A DNA stretch of 64,000 nucleotides from Bryum argenteum (taxonomy: Eukaryota; Streptophyta; Bryopsida; Bryales; Bryaceae), in contig CM073328.1 of assembly GCA_037043015.1 (NCBI GenBank), forward strand, positions 11,629,495 to 11,693,494, given 5' to 3'. The position numbers and the translations under genes were made by a program. Shown here one piece after another: positions 24,577 to 37,800 of this stretch. Each line of letters starts with the position of its first letter. Position 1 is the first letter of the stretch. The notes below the pieces were generated by a model. That model saw only the letters and a program-made list of their open reading frames with translations, was not told where the DNA came from and searched no databases.

Positions 24577-26674
24577 TTTTGTAGGTTATACAAAACAAAA
24601 TTTGAGCAATGGGGCCTCACATTGTGCAGATTCATAATGCATTAGTACTCAAACCAATCATCAAAGTTCATTATTTTGTGTTTAGAGGGGAAATGCAATC
24701 AACAAACTTAATGAAAAAGAATTTAACTAGAAAGTTGTTCACCTCTATCTTGATATTATCCTTGTGGGAATAAATTATCAAAGAAATCTTTACTCAAATA
24801 CTGATAAGTCTTGCAATGATGAAATTGCCAAAAAAATTACAGAGTAAATAGTACAAAAAACTAGACTCCTTGCACTTAAATGAATGCCATATTTTCAAGA
24901 AATCTTGGATTGAGCAAAGATTCTTAGAACTTGACCTATAACTATCCTTGAAGACCAAAATAGTCTTTCGTCTATTCGGGCAATCTCCATTTTTGGGTTC
25001 AAATTTATATTTTGACTAGGAATTTACTGGGTGTTCACTATGCTACAAGATGTGGGTGCAACAAATTGCAAAGTCAAATGCCATATTATAATTTTAAATC
25101 TCAAATTTTAGTTTTCAAGCTCTTAGAGGCAAACAAAAATTTAATTTAAAAATTTTCAATTTTTTTCTTTGGTAATATGTTCATAACCAAATTCCTACTC
25201 ATTTTAAGTGACCCAAGTCAAAACTTTATAAAGTTTTACAAGTGCACTCTTCACGATTTATAAGAGCAAGCTTAAAAGTTTAGAGAAATTTTAGTAACAA
25301 CTTTTGCACAAGCTTTGAATGTTACGTTCTTGCAAATGATAATCATTCAACAATCAATTTTTGAAATAGTAGTATAAATTAGGCTGAGTTACAGGATCTC
25401 ACCATTGGAAATTAAAAGAAAAAGTACAAAAAATTCATTTCCACACGTGGGAGTGCATAGAGATAGAAAATCACACTTTCAAGCTTCCAAAATACACAAG
25501 GAGATTCAACGGTTGAACCAAATTCAAATTGAAAAACTCCAATGAAAGTTGGAGTATAAAAGTGAATGAAGGAGATAAACTCCTCATACACTTAAGTAAT
25601 TTTCCAAACTTTTTACATATAGGAACATCATTGCAAATCCAATACCAAGATGAATTAGATCAAAAGAAAGATGTTTGATTCTACAATCATACTTATGTGC
25701 AAATTAATAACTCTGATTTCACACAATTGGCTTGTAATGGTAGAACATGGCCCACATTCTTAAAAACCAAAATTACCTTCACTAAACTCCATGCCATTAC
25801 TCTTTTCCATCCTTGATGAACATTTGTTTTTCACCGCACAAAGTAGACTTGATTTGTCATATAATTCAACAAATTTCGTCAAAAATGTCTTTCAAAAGGC
25901 TCTTCAATAAAATCAACTTATCATCCAAATAGCCAAATTTTTCCACCTAAGACGTCTAGTAAATGACAATACATTACCTTAATAATTCTTTCTACTCAAT
26001 GTAGAGTAAAAACCTACTCTTTTTGAGACCTCCTTATTGGTTTCTTCTCAACAAAATGGCACCAATGAAGAATCTCCATCTCCACCTAACATAAACTTAA
26101 GTACTCAATTTTGATTTATGTGTAATTTTAAAATAATCATTTAAAAAACACTATTTGGAGGACTCATAGTTCGAATAAAATTGACCCAAAATAAGTGGTT
26201 CCTCCCCGAAAGAGCAGCTACTTAGTAGTGTCATTAATTAAGCAAAGGTCCTAATTAGGAGTAAAGGATGAGGTTGGTTGAATTGAGTTAAATGTTGTCA
26301 AATTTAAGCACACAAGCCAAAATGTCAAGTGCCCTATCAGCCATACAGAAAAAGAGTGGGACGTGTTTGTAGGGCACCCCCTCTAGAGAATAATCATGAT
26401 GCATGTGGGTTTGTTGCCAATTGTCTTTATTAAATTATCATGTAATATTGGATATTTAAATAGGAGGGTACTTGAGAGCTACCTAGATTTTTGAGAGCCC
26501 AATTTGATGAGCCAAGTCCACGTGGCATTTCATAACATGCAGGAAATTTTGTGGTTGTGGATTTGTTGGTAGGGAAACATGTTTGGAAGATTCTTATATG
26601 GAAACTAGGGTGAAATCCCCCTTGGGTTTTTTTGCCTAAATGCTACCTCTACCTCTCATTCTCTAGTTAATAGA
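24577..26674. other. Intergenic stretch with a remnant related to the 48.4-49.3 kb element
   Basis: No gene is supported. Between about 24990 and 25480 the sequence is related to the interior of the TTAA element at 48368-49290. Shared phrases include ATTGCAAAGTCAAA, AAGTGACCCAAGTCAAAACT and ACAAG.GCAC.CTTCA. From 25640 to 25900 it resembles 18660-18960. Confidence 0.4.
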
Positions 26675-27030
26675 GATAGATAGATAGAAACTTTGGTCCC
26701 TTTCTAAGGGGCCAGCGTGAATGAAGTGTCTGTTTGTAATGCTGATAACACAATGCCCACTAGATAAGTGGAAAATTGGAACAATACTACTTCCCCCTTT
26801 CGAGGGTGGACTCTGTAATTACGCTAGTTTTAGCTAGTTACTAGTGCCTTGAAAATACTTGACATAGTATCCCCCTGAAGGGCTTTGAGGTACCCATACA
26901 AAAAGGTCCAAGGACACCCCCACCATAGTTGGGTGGACTGTGGTCGTGAGCACCACGCCGGCATGGGGAGTAGAACCGACGACCTTCTCATTGGGGGCCT
27001 TGAGCCCTAACCACCAAGCGAAGGCCTTTA
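26675..27030 (-). mobile_element. tRNA-headed SINE, minus-strand copy
   Basis: Inverted copy of the 19273-19632 SINE. The plus strand starts with GATAGATAGATAGAAACTTT and ends with AACCACCAAGCGAAGGCC. On the minus strand the B-box-like word is GGTTCTACTCCCC. No clear flanking duplication was found. Confidence 0.7.
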
Positions 27031-27176
27031 GTGCCCTCTAGGTACTACACACATAACTACTTGCATTTGATTCTCTACAGAGATTGACTCCCATGGTACA
27101 TATGTATATTTCAATTGATAATACAATAGTTGTTATCATTTTTATTTCTTTTTAAAACAAAGCAACTAGGGTTTAA

Positions 27177-27538
27177 CCCTTAAACGCCCAAGCAAGCCCG
27201 AGGGGCTTGATTCCAACAGTATCTTCCCTGTAGCTCTCACTGTACTCAACTTTTCACTTATATTTTGATGTCAAACTGGTCACCATCTTATGATGCATTC
27301 AAAAAGTGAATTTTTACAATTCAAATCACAATTTGTATGAAGGATTTTGTGCTTTGAAAGGATTGTGGTAGGTAGGTTGGGGTGGTACATAACCTTGTAG
27401 GAGGTTGCAAGCTCATCATTGATTGGTCCATTCATGATGCCCAAGTTCAAAAAGTGCACTATTCATGATGCCCAAGTCCAAAAGATGTTGTGATCCAATT
27501 TTGGGCTGCCCGTTTTAGACCCCAAGGGCGTTTAAGGG
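27177..27538. mobile_element. TTAA-flanked MITE, piggyBac-like ends, copy 2
   Basis: Begins CCCTTAAACGCCCAAGC and ends GGGCGTTTAAGGG, perfect inverted 13-bp ends, with TTAA on both sides (27173-27176, 27539-27542). The 362-bp interior is non-coding and matches copies 1, 3 and 4. Confidence 0.82.
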
Positions 27539-27651
27539 TTAATAAGAGTATGTTTGCTATTTTGCAAGATAAAGAGGTGCTAATAATCAAGATAGGGAGC
27601 AATTCAAGCGGAGAGTACAAGGTTGAACTTCGTGAGTCCTATCTGTGTTAA

Positions 27652-30600
27652 CCCTTAAACGTCTGAGCGGCCCCGAGGGGGCCGTTTCCAACAGAATCTC
27701 CTCTTTAGCTCTCAATGTACTCAACTTTTCACTCATATTTTAATGTCAATCTGGTTACCTTCTTGTGATGCATTCAAAAAGGGAAATTTTAGAATTCAAA
27801 TCACAATTTGTATGAGTGATTTGTGCTTTGAAAGGATTGTAGTAGGTAGGTTGGGGTTGTATATAACCTTGTAGGAGGTTGCAAGCTCATCATTGATTGG
27901 ATCATTCATGATGCCCAAGTCCAAAAGATGTTGTGATCCAATTTTTAACATGACCGAAGATGCTGAAGATCGCTCGGTCGGCTACCACAACCGCAATGTG
28001 GGCCGCCGTGAAACTGCAGCATGGGGCAGGTTCACATTACACCTCGGAATCCACGACGTGTTCTACTCGGATGAATATCGCCGACTGGGCAACAAGCGAC
28101 ACACATGGCGTCGTCAGAAGCCACAGCCGACCTGGTCAAGGCTGGACCGCTTCTACACAACATCTAATTTACGCCGCCGGGGAGGGCGCCACGGAATCTG
28201 GACGCACTTGACCCACCTCTCCGATCACGCTGCAGCCTTCCTACAGATCCTGTTTGACCAACAACGGGCACCAAAACGGCCATGATTCAACCGGCACTTA
28301 GTCCACGACGAGACTGCACAAGAGAAGTTCAAAACAGCATAGTCGTCAGCGATGCTTGAACCGAGCAAACACACCACCGGCACCCGCATACTCATGGCGA
28401 TGGAGCATATCCGCTGCACTAGCGAGAACATCACCCTGGAAAGAAAAAAGAAGAGCCAGGAAACCTATCAGAAGCAGTTTATGGAAACTGAAGAGGCACA
28501 GACCATCCTGGAGCAGGATTGGACCAACCTAGAGGTCTGGTCGAAACTCAATGCCGCGCAAGCAACGTTGGAAAATCTCCGCCTAGCAAAGCTCGAAATC
28601 ACCAGAAACAAGTCAGCGGCTGCTTGGAGCTTTGTCGGCAATTGATGCTCCCGAGAGTTTTTCGAGTTCCACAAGGAACTCTCAAACAAGGCCAGAATCA
28701 TTGAGCTGGTAGAGAACGGTAGAGTACACCGTACCCCGGAGGCCTTGGCAAACTACGTGAGGCAATTCTACAAAGACCTCTATACCAACGACCTCGAAGT
28801 GGAACAGAACGCCGCCGCTAGGGCCGAATGCCTGATTAGCGTGCCCAGGCGAGTCATGCAGGCCATGAACGACGCGCTGACGGTCCCACTCACTCTGCAA
28901 GACCTGAAACAGGCGCTGAGAGACATTCCGCCTCACAAGGCCCCGGGCCATGACTCCATCCCCCCAGAACTCCTTCTTGAGCTGTGGAGCCATATAGGCG
29001 AAGACCTTCTCCAGTTCGTAATCGGAGCCCTGGCAGACGGGAAGCTCGAGGATTCCATTAAATACGGTATAACCTCCTTAATACCCAAAGGTGGCTCTCT
29101 GTCGCAGATCAAGAACCTTCGCCCAATCTCTGTACTCACAGCCTTGTACAAGTTGGTAGCAAAGACCCTCGCCAACCGCATCCAACCAATCCTTCCAGAT
29201 TGCGTGTTGCCCACTCAAACCGCCTTCGTCAAGAACAGGTGCATCTTGGACAACGTGTTCCTGGCCAGAGAAGCTATCGATTGGGCATCGGAAAGTGGAC
29301 AGGAGGTCGTCATCTTGCTCCTTGATTTCGAAAAAGCTTACGATCGCGTCAACTGGACCTTCCTGGAAGAATCCATGCGCAAACTAGGCTTTTCAGAAAC
29401 ATGGATCACCTGGACTTCGTCACTCTACCGCGATGCATCCACATCCATACTTCTCAACGGGAAGCGTCTTGAGAAGTTTACATTGGAACGCTCGGTCCGC
29501 CAAGGATGCCCAATTGCACCTTATCTATACTTATTCATCTCAGATGTCATGTCCTATATTCATGATAAACGATCCAAAGTACCAGGTTGAAGGAATGGAG
29601 CTCCCTGATGGCACCAAAGTCCGCATTCAATGCTTTGCGGATGACACGGCCTTGTACCTTCATGGAACAGCGGAGAACATGCAAAGGGCCTACGAAGTGA
29701 TAGACAAATTCTGCAAAGCCTCAGGGGCAAAGTTGAATTGGGACAAATCTAGAGCAATCTGGGCATCTGATTCGCCCCGCACCTGGAACTGGGGCACCAA
29801 AATAGGGCTGATTTGGTTGCCAGAGGGCACTTCAACCAAGTACCTCGGCTTCCCCTTCGGCAAGGGAGTCTCCCAACAGGAGCGCGATGACAAGATCTTG
29901 CACCAGGTTCGAGGCCACATGAACACATGGCACACACGAAACTTGTCCTTAGCCGGTAGAATCCTGATAGCCAACCAGGTGATACTAGCAAGCATCTGGT
30001 ACTTCGCCTCTTGCTGCGACATTACCAAAGGAACTTTACTGAAAGTCCGAACTCTCGTTAGAAACTTCATCTGGGGTGGCGATCCCAATCGCAAGACCCG
30101 GGCCCGTGTCGCCTGGGATACAGCAGTGATTCCTCTAGCTCGTGGTGGAATCAAAATCTTTGACCCTCAAGCGCAGACGAAAGCTCTACTGTCGAAGATG
30201 CTTGTCCGGACCCTGGTGCCTGGAGGAGAACCATGGAAATCCTTCATCCGCCACAGGTTGACCAAACTCGCTCCCAGGCGCGATGGTGACTGGGGTGCAT
30301 CCCCTAGTTGGATGTGCTCCGCCCCCCGTGCTGTACCGCAAGGATCAGGCCTCTGGAGGGCGATTTGGAATGCATGGGAGCCAATCCGTAAAGGCCTCAT
30401 CAAAACAGAACCGGCCACTCACGGAGAGCAACTAAGACAGCCTCTCTTCCTAAACCCGCACATCACGAACGATCGAGGCCGCCCACTGGGAGTGGAAAGA
30501 CGATCAAAGTACCGGAACTGGACACGAAAAGGAATCTTTACCGTAGGTGACATCTGGATTGAAGAGAATTACGAGTTCTTGACGGAAAAAGCATTGCACA

Positions 30601-32261
30601 CTAGGACCAGGTCCCACCACATAACAGAGCTCTACGAAGAGGTCACCAGAGCATGCACGCCGCTCAACCTCGGTGCCCAACAAACCAGCCACGCCGGTAC
30701 ATGGCTGGCCTCGGAAGCTGACAATGAGGAACGAGATTTCTACCTACTCAACACGCTGGCTGACGAAAAATGGTCGGCATGGACATACCGGCGCATACCA
30801 GGATCAGACAGGCTGACCCTCATATCCGCAGGCCCAGCCCCCCTCCCAATGCGACATCTCACGGATGCGCGAGTCATCACCATGAGCGCAACCGGTGATG
30901 CTCTGAAATGCAACCCTCCGAACTTCGACAAGGGGAGCATCATTTGGGCGTACGGCACTGGACGCACAAGAGAACTCCCATTCGACCCCAGCGAATGGAC
31001 TTGGAAACGGCAAGGCTCCCTCGCCAAAACTCATTTCCTGAACTACACAACCAAACGCGGGTATCGGATTCTGAACCGCCAACAAGGGAAGCAACTGAGG
31101 CTTGATGCATGGCTGGAACATGAAGGCTACTCAATGCAGCAACACAATCACGTGTTCAAGAGTCTCTGGCATCAGTGGATACCTCGAAAAATCAGCGCCA
31201 CAGTCTGGCTCGCAGCAGCAGAAGGACTCCCTGTAGGAGCATGGAGACGCAGGATGGGATATGCAGGGTTCTGCCCATTCTGCCCGAACGTCACCCAGAC
31301 GGCAGCCCACGCTCTATTCGAGTGCCAAGAGGTGGCACCCGCATGGGATCAAGTGCGACACATTAGAAGGATTGTTGCGCTTGACCCCGGATACCAGGAT
31401 TGGAAGGCGGTGATCCTCGGGGAGCTAACCGGCGTAGCGAATGCATCTTCAGAAGATGAGGATGTTCAATGGGATGCTGGCTCCAAATGCATCATTAACA
31501 ACGAAACCCCATGGCTCGTCATGTGTTCCACACTTCTTTGGTGCTTATGGTGTCAACATTGTGAGTACGATCTCCGTTCCGGTATTTTCCATCTTGGTGT
31601 GGCATTGTACAGGACTTGGAAGATTACTGTCCAAGTCGGAATGGGAGCTTGGAGGGAACTCCAGCGGCATCGCAAGAAACGCAAAGCCGAACGTCATGCC
31701 ATGATGGAACAACAATTTCTGGCAATCTGGACACAAGGTGAGTTATTTTGTAGCGACACGGGAGGACCGCAATGGCACCCCGCCCCCAGTCCCGAATTCC
31801 TGCCGCATGAGTTCAGCACCCACATGGCCTCCACGCGCATTGACCGCGCAACCAACAGGGGCGCCACCGCTGACAATCAACAACCAGCTCATTCAGATTC
31901 CGCTCACAACGGTTCTGGTATCTCTCCACCTCCCACTCCACGGGAATGGGCCATACCGGCCACCCCCATGGCCGCGAGACAGCTCGATGAAATTGAGCTC
32001 CTGGCAGATGACATCCTGAACCAGATAGTAGTTACGGTCCTCGATGAGGAGGAGCGAGGCCCGGACCTGCCCGAGGACCTCCAATCCATAGCCGACTTAG
32101 ACAACCAAGCGGCCTTCTAGGCCAACCAAAGTCAGGAAGTTCCCTCTCCTGACTAGGCTCAAGCCTTGTAATCAATTTTTCACTAATTTTTCCGAAAAGG
32201 GCCTTCAATGTTGTGATCCAATTTTGGGCTGGCCCAATCCGTATATCTAGACGTTTAAGTG
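27652..32261. mobile_element. TTAA-flanked MITE, copy 3, interrupted by a LINE
   Basis: The left part is 27652-27945 (CCCTTAAACGTCTGAGC end, TTAA at 27648-27651). The right part is 32208-32261 (end AGACGTTTAAGTG, TTAA at 32262-32265). The LINE at 27946-32207 sits inside, with the MITE word around the insertion duplicated. Confidence 0.8.
27946..32207 (+). pseudogene. LINE retrotransposon, 5'-truncated and mutated
   Basis: The insertion is bounded by an 18-bp direct repeat, ATGTTGTGATCCAATTTT (27928-27945 and 32208-32225). The reading frame starts inside the C-terminal part of an APE-type endonuclease (SRLDRFYTT, LSDHAA at 28130-28240), so the 5' end is missing. Reverse transcriptase follows (KAPGHDSIPPELL near 28940, LDFEKAYDRVNW near 29325, FADDTALYL near 29635). 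The C-terminus carries a zf-RVT-like domain (CPFCPNVTQTAAHALFEC near 31275), and the frame stops at 32120. It has in-frame stops at 28283-28285, 28340-28342 and 28643-28645, and a frameshift caused by one extra base near 29561, so it is inactive. There is no poly-A tail; the 3' end is CCGAAAAGGGCCTTCA. Confidence 0.9.
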
Positions 32262-32371
32262 TTAAACCAAATCATGCATACCCTCTTACCTCCCTACAAA
32301 CAACTTGGAGAGTCTAAGCAACTTCTTTGCAGTTTTTAGTCAAGGAGGATAGCAATTATAAGGGGTCTTAA

Positions 32372-32733
32372 CCCTTAAACGCTCAAGCAAGCCGGAGGGG
32401 CATGATTCCAACAGAATCTTCCTCGTAGCTCTCACTGTACTCAACATTTCACTTATATTTTGATGTCAAACTGGTCACCTTCTTCTGATGCATTCGAAAA
32501 GTGAAATTTCCCAATTCAAATCACAATTTGTATGAATAATTTTGTGCTTTGAAAGGATTGTGGTAGGTAGGTTGGGGTTGTACATAACCTCGTAGGAGGT
32601 TGCAAGCTCATCATTGATTGGTCTATTCGTGATGCCCAAGTTCAAAAAGTGCACTATTCATGATGCCCAAGTCCAAAAGATGCTGTGATCCAATTTTGGG
32701 CTGCCCGTTTCAGACCCCATAGGCGTTTAAAGG
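32372..32733. mobile_element. TTAA-flanked MITE, copy 4
   Basis: Begins CCCTTAAACGCTCAAGC, ends AGGCGTTTAAAGG, TTAA on both sides (32368-32371, 32734-32737). Same non-coding interior as the other copies, 362 bp. Confidence 0.8.
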
Positions 32734-32737
32734 TTAA

Positions 32738-34177
32738 GGCATTCCTAAAACGTCTATTGTAAGAAAAAGATGTTGAACGAGCTTCTAAATGAAGACCTCG
32801 GTGGTTAGTATGGCAGGGTGCTCTTCACCGGCACCGAGTCAATATAAATTCTTCCTCCTCCAACTTTTCAGCTTTTTTGGTCTTGTTCTTGACACCTTCC
32901 TTGTGTTAGAGGGCTTTATCTCTCAAGTAGTTAATAGCGAGAGTATGGTAGGCAGTCCTAAAAGCGCCACAGGACCCAAAAGCGCACTGCACCTCATTTG
33001 AAGATTGTGAAAATACAGATGTACCTCATTTGTATATAACGCAATTGGGTCAAATCTTACTTAGCACTTTGGAATTTTGTATAAAATTCACAAATGCGAA
33101 TTACATGTTGCAAATTTTTGCAATCCTCCCGAAAACCTATTTCGAATGTGGTCATAGTTTTATTTTGAATTTACTAGTGCTAAAAATAGGTCAGATCTCT
33201 TAAGGTGGCGGTTTTAGGACACTCTACCTTAGCATAAGTGAGCAATTGTTATTTGTGGTGTCGGGGAGGTTGAGAATATCGTGCTTTAAAAATTTCAACT
33301 TAGACCCTTACAACGGCCAGAGTTGGGGCCCAAGTCTATGGAAATGCGGTGTCTCATCCTGTAGCCCATTAGCTCAATTTTTTTGACCCTTCGTGGAATA
33401 GACTCCTTCATAGGCTTGTTTCAACGCTCATTCGTGATGCTCTTCTAATGCACACTACATCCCTATTAAAAGTCCAAGAAATCCAAGATAAAAAAGAAAG
33501 AATCACATTCTAAGGCTCACTTTATACACATGCTAGGGCCAACGAGAGAGCGGGCTGGATTCAACGGCTAGAGTTCGGGCCCAAGTTGGAAAGTTCAGGC
33601 CAAGGTAAACCTTGTCCTAATTGCATCACTAAGGTCCGAACATTTTGGCGCGAAACTGTGCCACGTAGGATGCCACATAACATTTTGGCGCGAAAACTGT
33701 GCCACGTAGGATACCACATACGAAAAATTGAAGTTCCGGTCGGGCCCTAGTATAAAGCCCTTGGGCCACATTTGAAAGAATCGAGCCATCCTATTGATCG
33801 AAATTTGAAGAATTCGGGCCGGCCCTTAATCTGGCCCCAAGTATAAAGTGGCCATATGAATATGCATATAGTTGTGAGAAACAAACGGGGAAATAGTACG
33901 AAGCAAATTGATGAACGTGCTAGATTATTCAATGGATGAAAACTCAAACGCGGTCATGGGCCTCTCGCAGTGGTCGGTCATAGGATCCCTACACCTGGGA
34001 CCGCGTCCAGTTGCTTAGCCATGCAATTCGGTTTCGCCGTCCGTCTTTCCCCGACTAGCTCTGCATGTTCGATTTTGCTATCTATGGATTTTGTTAACAT
34101 TATGAACAAGCTTTTGATAGAACGGAGCTCCGGGCCCTATAAGTCTATTTTCTCTTTTCAATTTTGACCTAATCAAG
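32738..34177. other. Intergenic stretch with a 40-bp tandem duplication
   Basis: No gene is supported. At about 33637-33720 a 40-bp unit containing ACATTTTGGCGCGAAA and TGTGCCACGTAGGAT occurs twice in tandem. Confidence 0.45.
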
Positions 34178-34877
34178 AGTACAGTAGAAGCTATCGAACA
34201 TTGCATGTACGTGGTCATCAATCGCCAGAGGAATGTTTAATGGAAAGAAACAGCAAATGCTGTATCAAGTCATCAACCTTCGAATCATATTAGAAGAGCT
34301 AGCAAGTTAGAGCAATTATAATAACGGTGTAGAATTACGCGGCGGCACTGCAATAGCTAATTACTGCAGTTTTTCTTCTTCGAAATACTGTAGAAAATCT
34401 CAACTGTGTCGAAGAGATCGATTTGGAGGACGAAACGAGGGAATTGTTTCGAAGAACTAATTAGAAGATTGACGATGTCTAATTGTTGTTTCTTTAGGAG
34501 TTACTGTCAAGAATCTGCAAACTCTTGACTTCTAGTGGCAATATGAGCCGTTATGCTACGTAAAATCCTTAATGATTGGAGCTGCTCTGCAGCTTCAGAA
34601 GAAAATTAGTTGTTACAGAGTCTCTGTGCAATTAGGTTTAGCAGGTGGACATCGCTGGAATGCGGTCACCTTGTTGCGGTTTCGTGTTTTTATGATCGTT
34701 GGGAGTCATTGTCATCACCTTTGGAGAACGGCAGCATGAGATGCGTTAACAGCAACATTTGAAGTTGCTTCATTGCAATTGGAAAAGACAGTATATTCAC
34801 GTGATTGCGATTCTTCTTCGGGGTTTTACAGCAAGATTACAGCAACAAGGCGACCTTCGTGATTGCAGTTTTGAATT
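34178..34877 (+). promoter_or_regulatory. Probable promoter and 5' leader of the OSCA/CSC1-like gene
   Basis: This stretch lies directly upstream of the start codon and has no long frame or repeat. No TATA box or start site could be fixed with confidence. Confidence 0.35.
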
Positions 34878-37800
34878 ATGGCGGGAAATGTACTGGATGT
34901 GGTGACAGCTGCTTGGATCAACATCGTGACCTCCATCATTCTCTTGCTAGCGTTTGCGGTTCTGAAGAACCAGCCTATGAACGCACGCGTGTATTTTCCG
35001 AAATGGTTTCTTAACGGGCAGAAACAAAGAGCTGGTGCAGTTGGAAGGTTTGAGCCTCATAACAGCAGCAACAATCCCATTGGAAGATTTGTGAATTTGA
35101 ATGTTCAAAGCTATGCTCATGTCATGGATTGGATCTGGACCACTCTTCGTATGCCAGAAGCCGAATTGATCGAGCACGCTGGACTCGATGCTGCTGTTCT
35201 TCTCCGAGTGTTCCTACTCGGGTAAGACTCCTGATAATGCTTGAAGGTTTTTTTTTTGCAGCCCTGGAGGATATTTCAACCTCACTTCCAATAACTTTTG
35301 CTGTGCCATTATGCATGGAGAAACTCGCTTAGGTTTATTTTGTTTCTTAATTTTTGTTGTGACAAATCTCAATATTCACCTACTCTATCTTGCCTATTTA
35401 TAGTAGTTTTTCTTCCCTCTAGAATCCACCAACTTTCTTTCTTTTCAACTGTGCCAACTTGCATTCTCAACTACACCATTTTGCAGCATAACAGCCAATT
35501 TAAATGAACTGAGGTTTTGTAGAGTTAGTCCACTATGGTTTGAGATTTAAGTTTGAGACTTGACTCTGAGCAGGTTGAAGATATTCTCACCAATGTTGAT
35601 CTGGGGATGTTTTGTGCTGATTCCCCTTAGCAAGACCGACAATGAGCTTATGTCTTACCAGACAGCGAATCCTAACTTCTCCTACAGTACTGTCGACACA
35701 ATCTCCATAGCGAACGTGCACGACAAATCAAGACGGTTAGTTTCTTAACCAGTGATTGTTTTTATAGTAATATTTTGCGGTAGTAATAAATTGTTCCTCA
35801 CGCGCAGGGCAGACTTTGGGCTCATTTGTTGGCAGCTTATATGTACACTGCTTGGACTTGCCTCATTCTCTTCAAAGAATATGAGATTGTGGAAAACTTA
35901 CGATTTAACTTTCTTGCTGCTCAGAAACGACGTCCTGATCAATTCACTGTAATCTCTCTTCTCTGCATTCAACCATCAGGCTGGTCTTCAGTTCCTCCGC
36001 CAAGATGTAACTTGACCCAAAGCGAGTGGAACATATTCTTATTTGATCATGAATGAAATTTGTTGCATGGTCTTTGAAGGTGACATGTGAGGCTGTACTG
36101 CATTTTTATGAGTTGCTAACGTTCTGCAGATTTTGGTAAGGCAAGTCCCGAAGGAGCGACAGATCAAAGTAAGTCAGCAGATAGAGAATTTCTTCAAGGA
36201 GAATCACTCGGAGCATTATTGCGGCCACCAGGTTCTTCCATTGTCACATCTAGTGACTACCTTGTTTTGAGCAGCGTTTTTTCTTTGAATTGTCAATTGG
36301 CTCCACATGAGGATATGTTTCAATTTGTATACTTAGAATGCTCCCTATCAACGTTGGAACGTCCCTGTTATGCAGGTTGTTTACGATGCAAATTATTTAT
36401 CTCTACTCATCGAGGAAAAGGAAAAATGCTTAAACAAGATTGAATATCTTCAAAACCAGCAAGCCGCCAACCATAGTTCGAAGCGACCAACAACTCGAGT
36501 AACCTCTCTTAAACGTTTCTTACTGTAGATTTCTTTCTTGATGACGAGACGATAATATACTAATAACTTTGTGATTTTACTTACACGAGACTCTAACTGA
36601 GGACAATTTTAAAATCATACAGAAAGGATGCTTACGCCTGGTTGGAGAGAAAGTAGATGCGATTGAATTTTACACTTCCCAATTCAATCATATCACTGAA
36701 CAGGTAAGCACCCTAGCCTTCACATGTTCCTGAAACTCCAGCAATCCACATTGGTGTAGAAAATTTAACTCGAGGGCCGGCTCAAGTCAATAGCATATGT
36801 TGTTACCATAGTCCTTCGATAAGGTCTCTAACATAATAGCATGTGGCATTACGTAGGTTTGGAAGCATGGGCTCTTAATTATGTGTATTTGATAATGCAA
36901 GAAACGATCAGTTTTTTTATAAACAATATGCTTCTTTGACAGATAGAGACACTAAGGTGCCACATCTTGGCGAATGAAAGATGTGTGATGAAGGCTGGGT
37001 TTGTGTCGTTCGATTCGAGATGGGGAGCTGCAGTGTGCGCACAAACACAACAAAGCAAGGATTCAACATGTTGGTTGACAGACTGGGCTCCGGAAGCTCG
37101 CGATGTCTGTTGGGATAATCTATCTATACCTTACATGGAGCTGAATTCACGACGACTGCTCGTTGGCTTCATCATATTCTTCATCGCGTCTTTCTTTATG
37201 ATTCCAATTACCTTTGTCCAATCTTTGGCGAACCTGGACTCTTTAGACAAGAACTTCCACTTCCTCAAGCCTCTCATTGACCAGTAAGTGTCTGTCTCAT
37301 CCGCGACCTTGGAGGATGATTTCCTAAGTGCCTAAAAAAGTTGTAATAATAGAGAATTTGCAAAGTAGCCAATGGACATTGAAACTGACGTCGTGATATC
37401 GTTCGTACAGGAGATTCATAAGATCCGTGCTTCAAGGTTTCCTGCCAGGCCTTTCACTGAAGTTGTCGCTTACCTTTCTTCCCCAACTGATGATGTTCCT
37501 CTCTAAATTTGAAGGCGGCGTTTCATTATCGAAAATTGAGCGAAGTGCTGCTACGAAGTACTTTATTGTTATGGTCGTCAATGTGTTTTTTGGGAATGTT
37601 ATTATGGGTTCTGTGTTCGAGCAGCTGAAGCAGTACATCAACTCTCCGATCAGGTTCGCGAACTTGCTTCGCTTCATTATGATTTGCACTTCATCCATAT
37701 ATTTAGTCTAGCAGATTATGAAGCTCAAAGTCACTTTCCATATCGAGGTTGGACAGCTGCTAATTGATGGATTACAGATAAATATTGTAATTCGAACAAT

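Noticed and set aside
28682..28993. Minus-strand frames within the LINE
   Set aside because: Antisense shadows of the reverse transcriptase frame.
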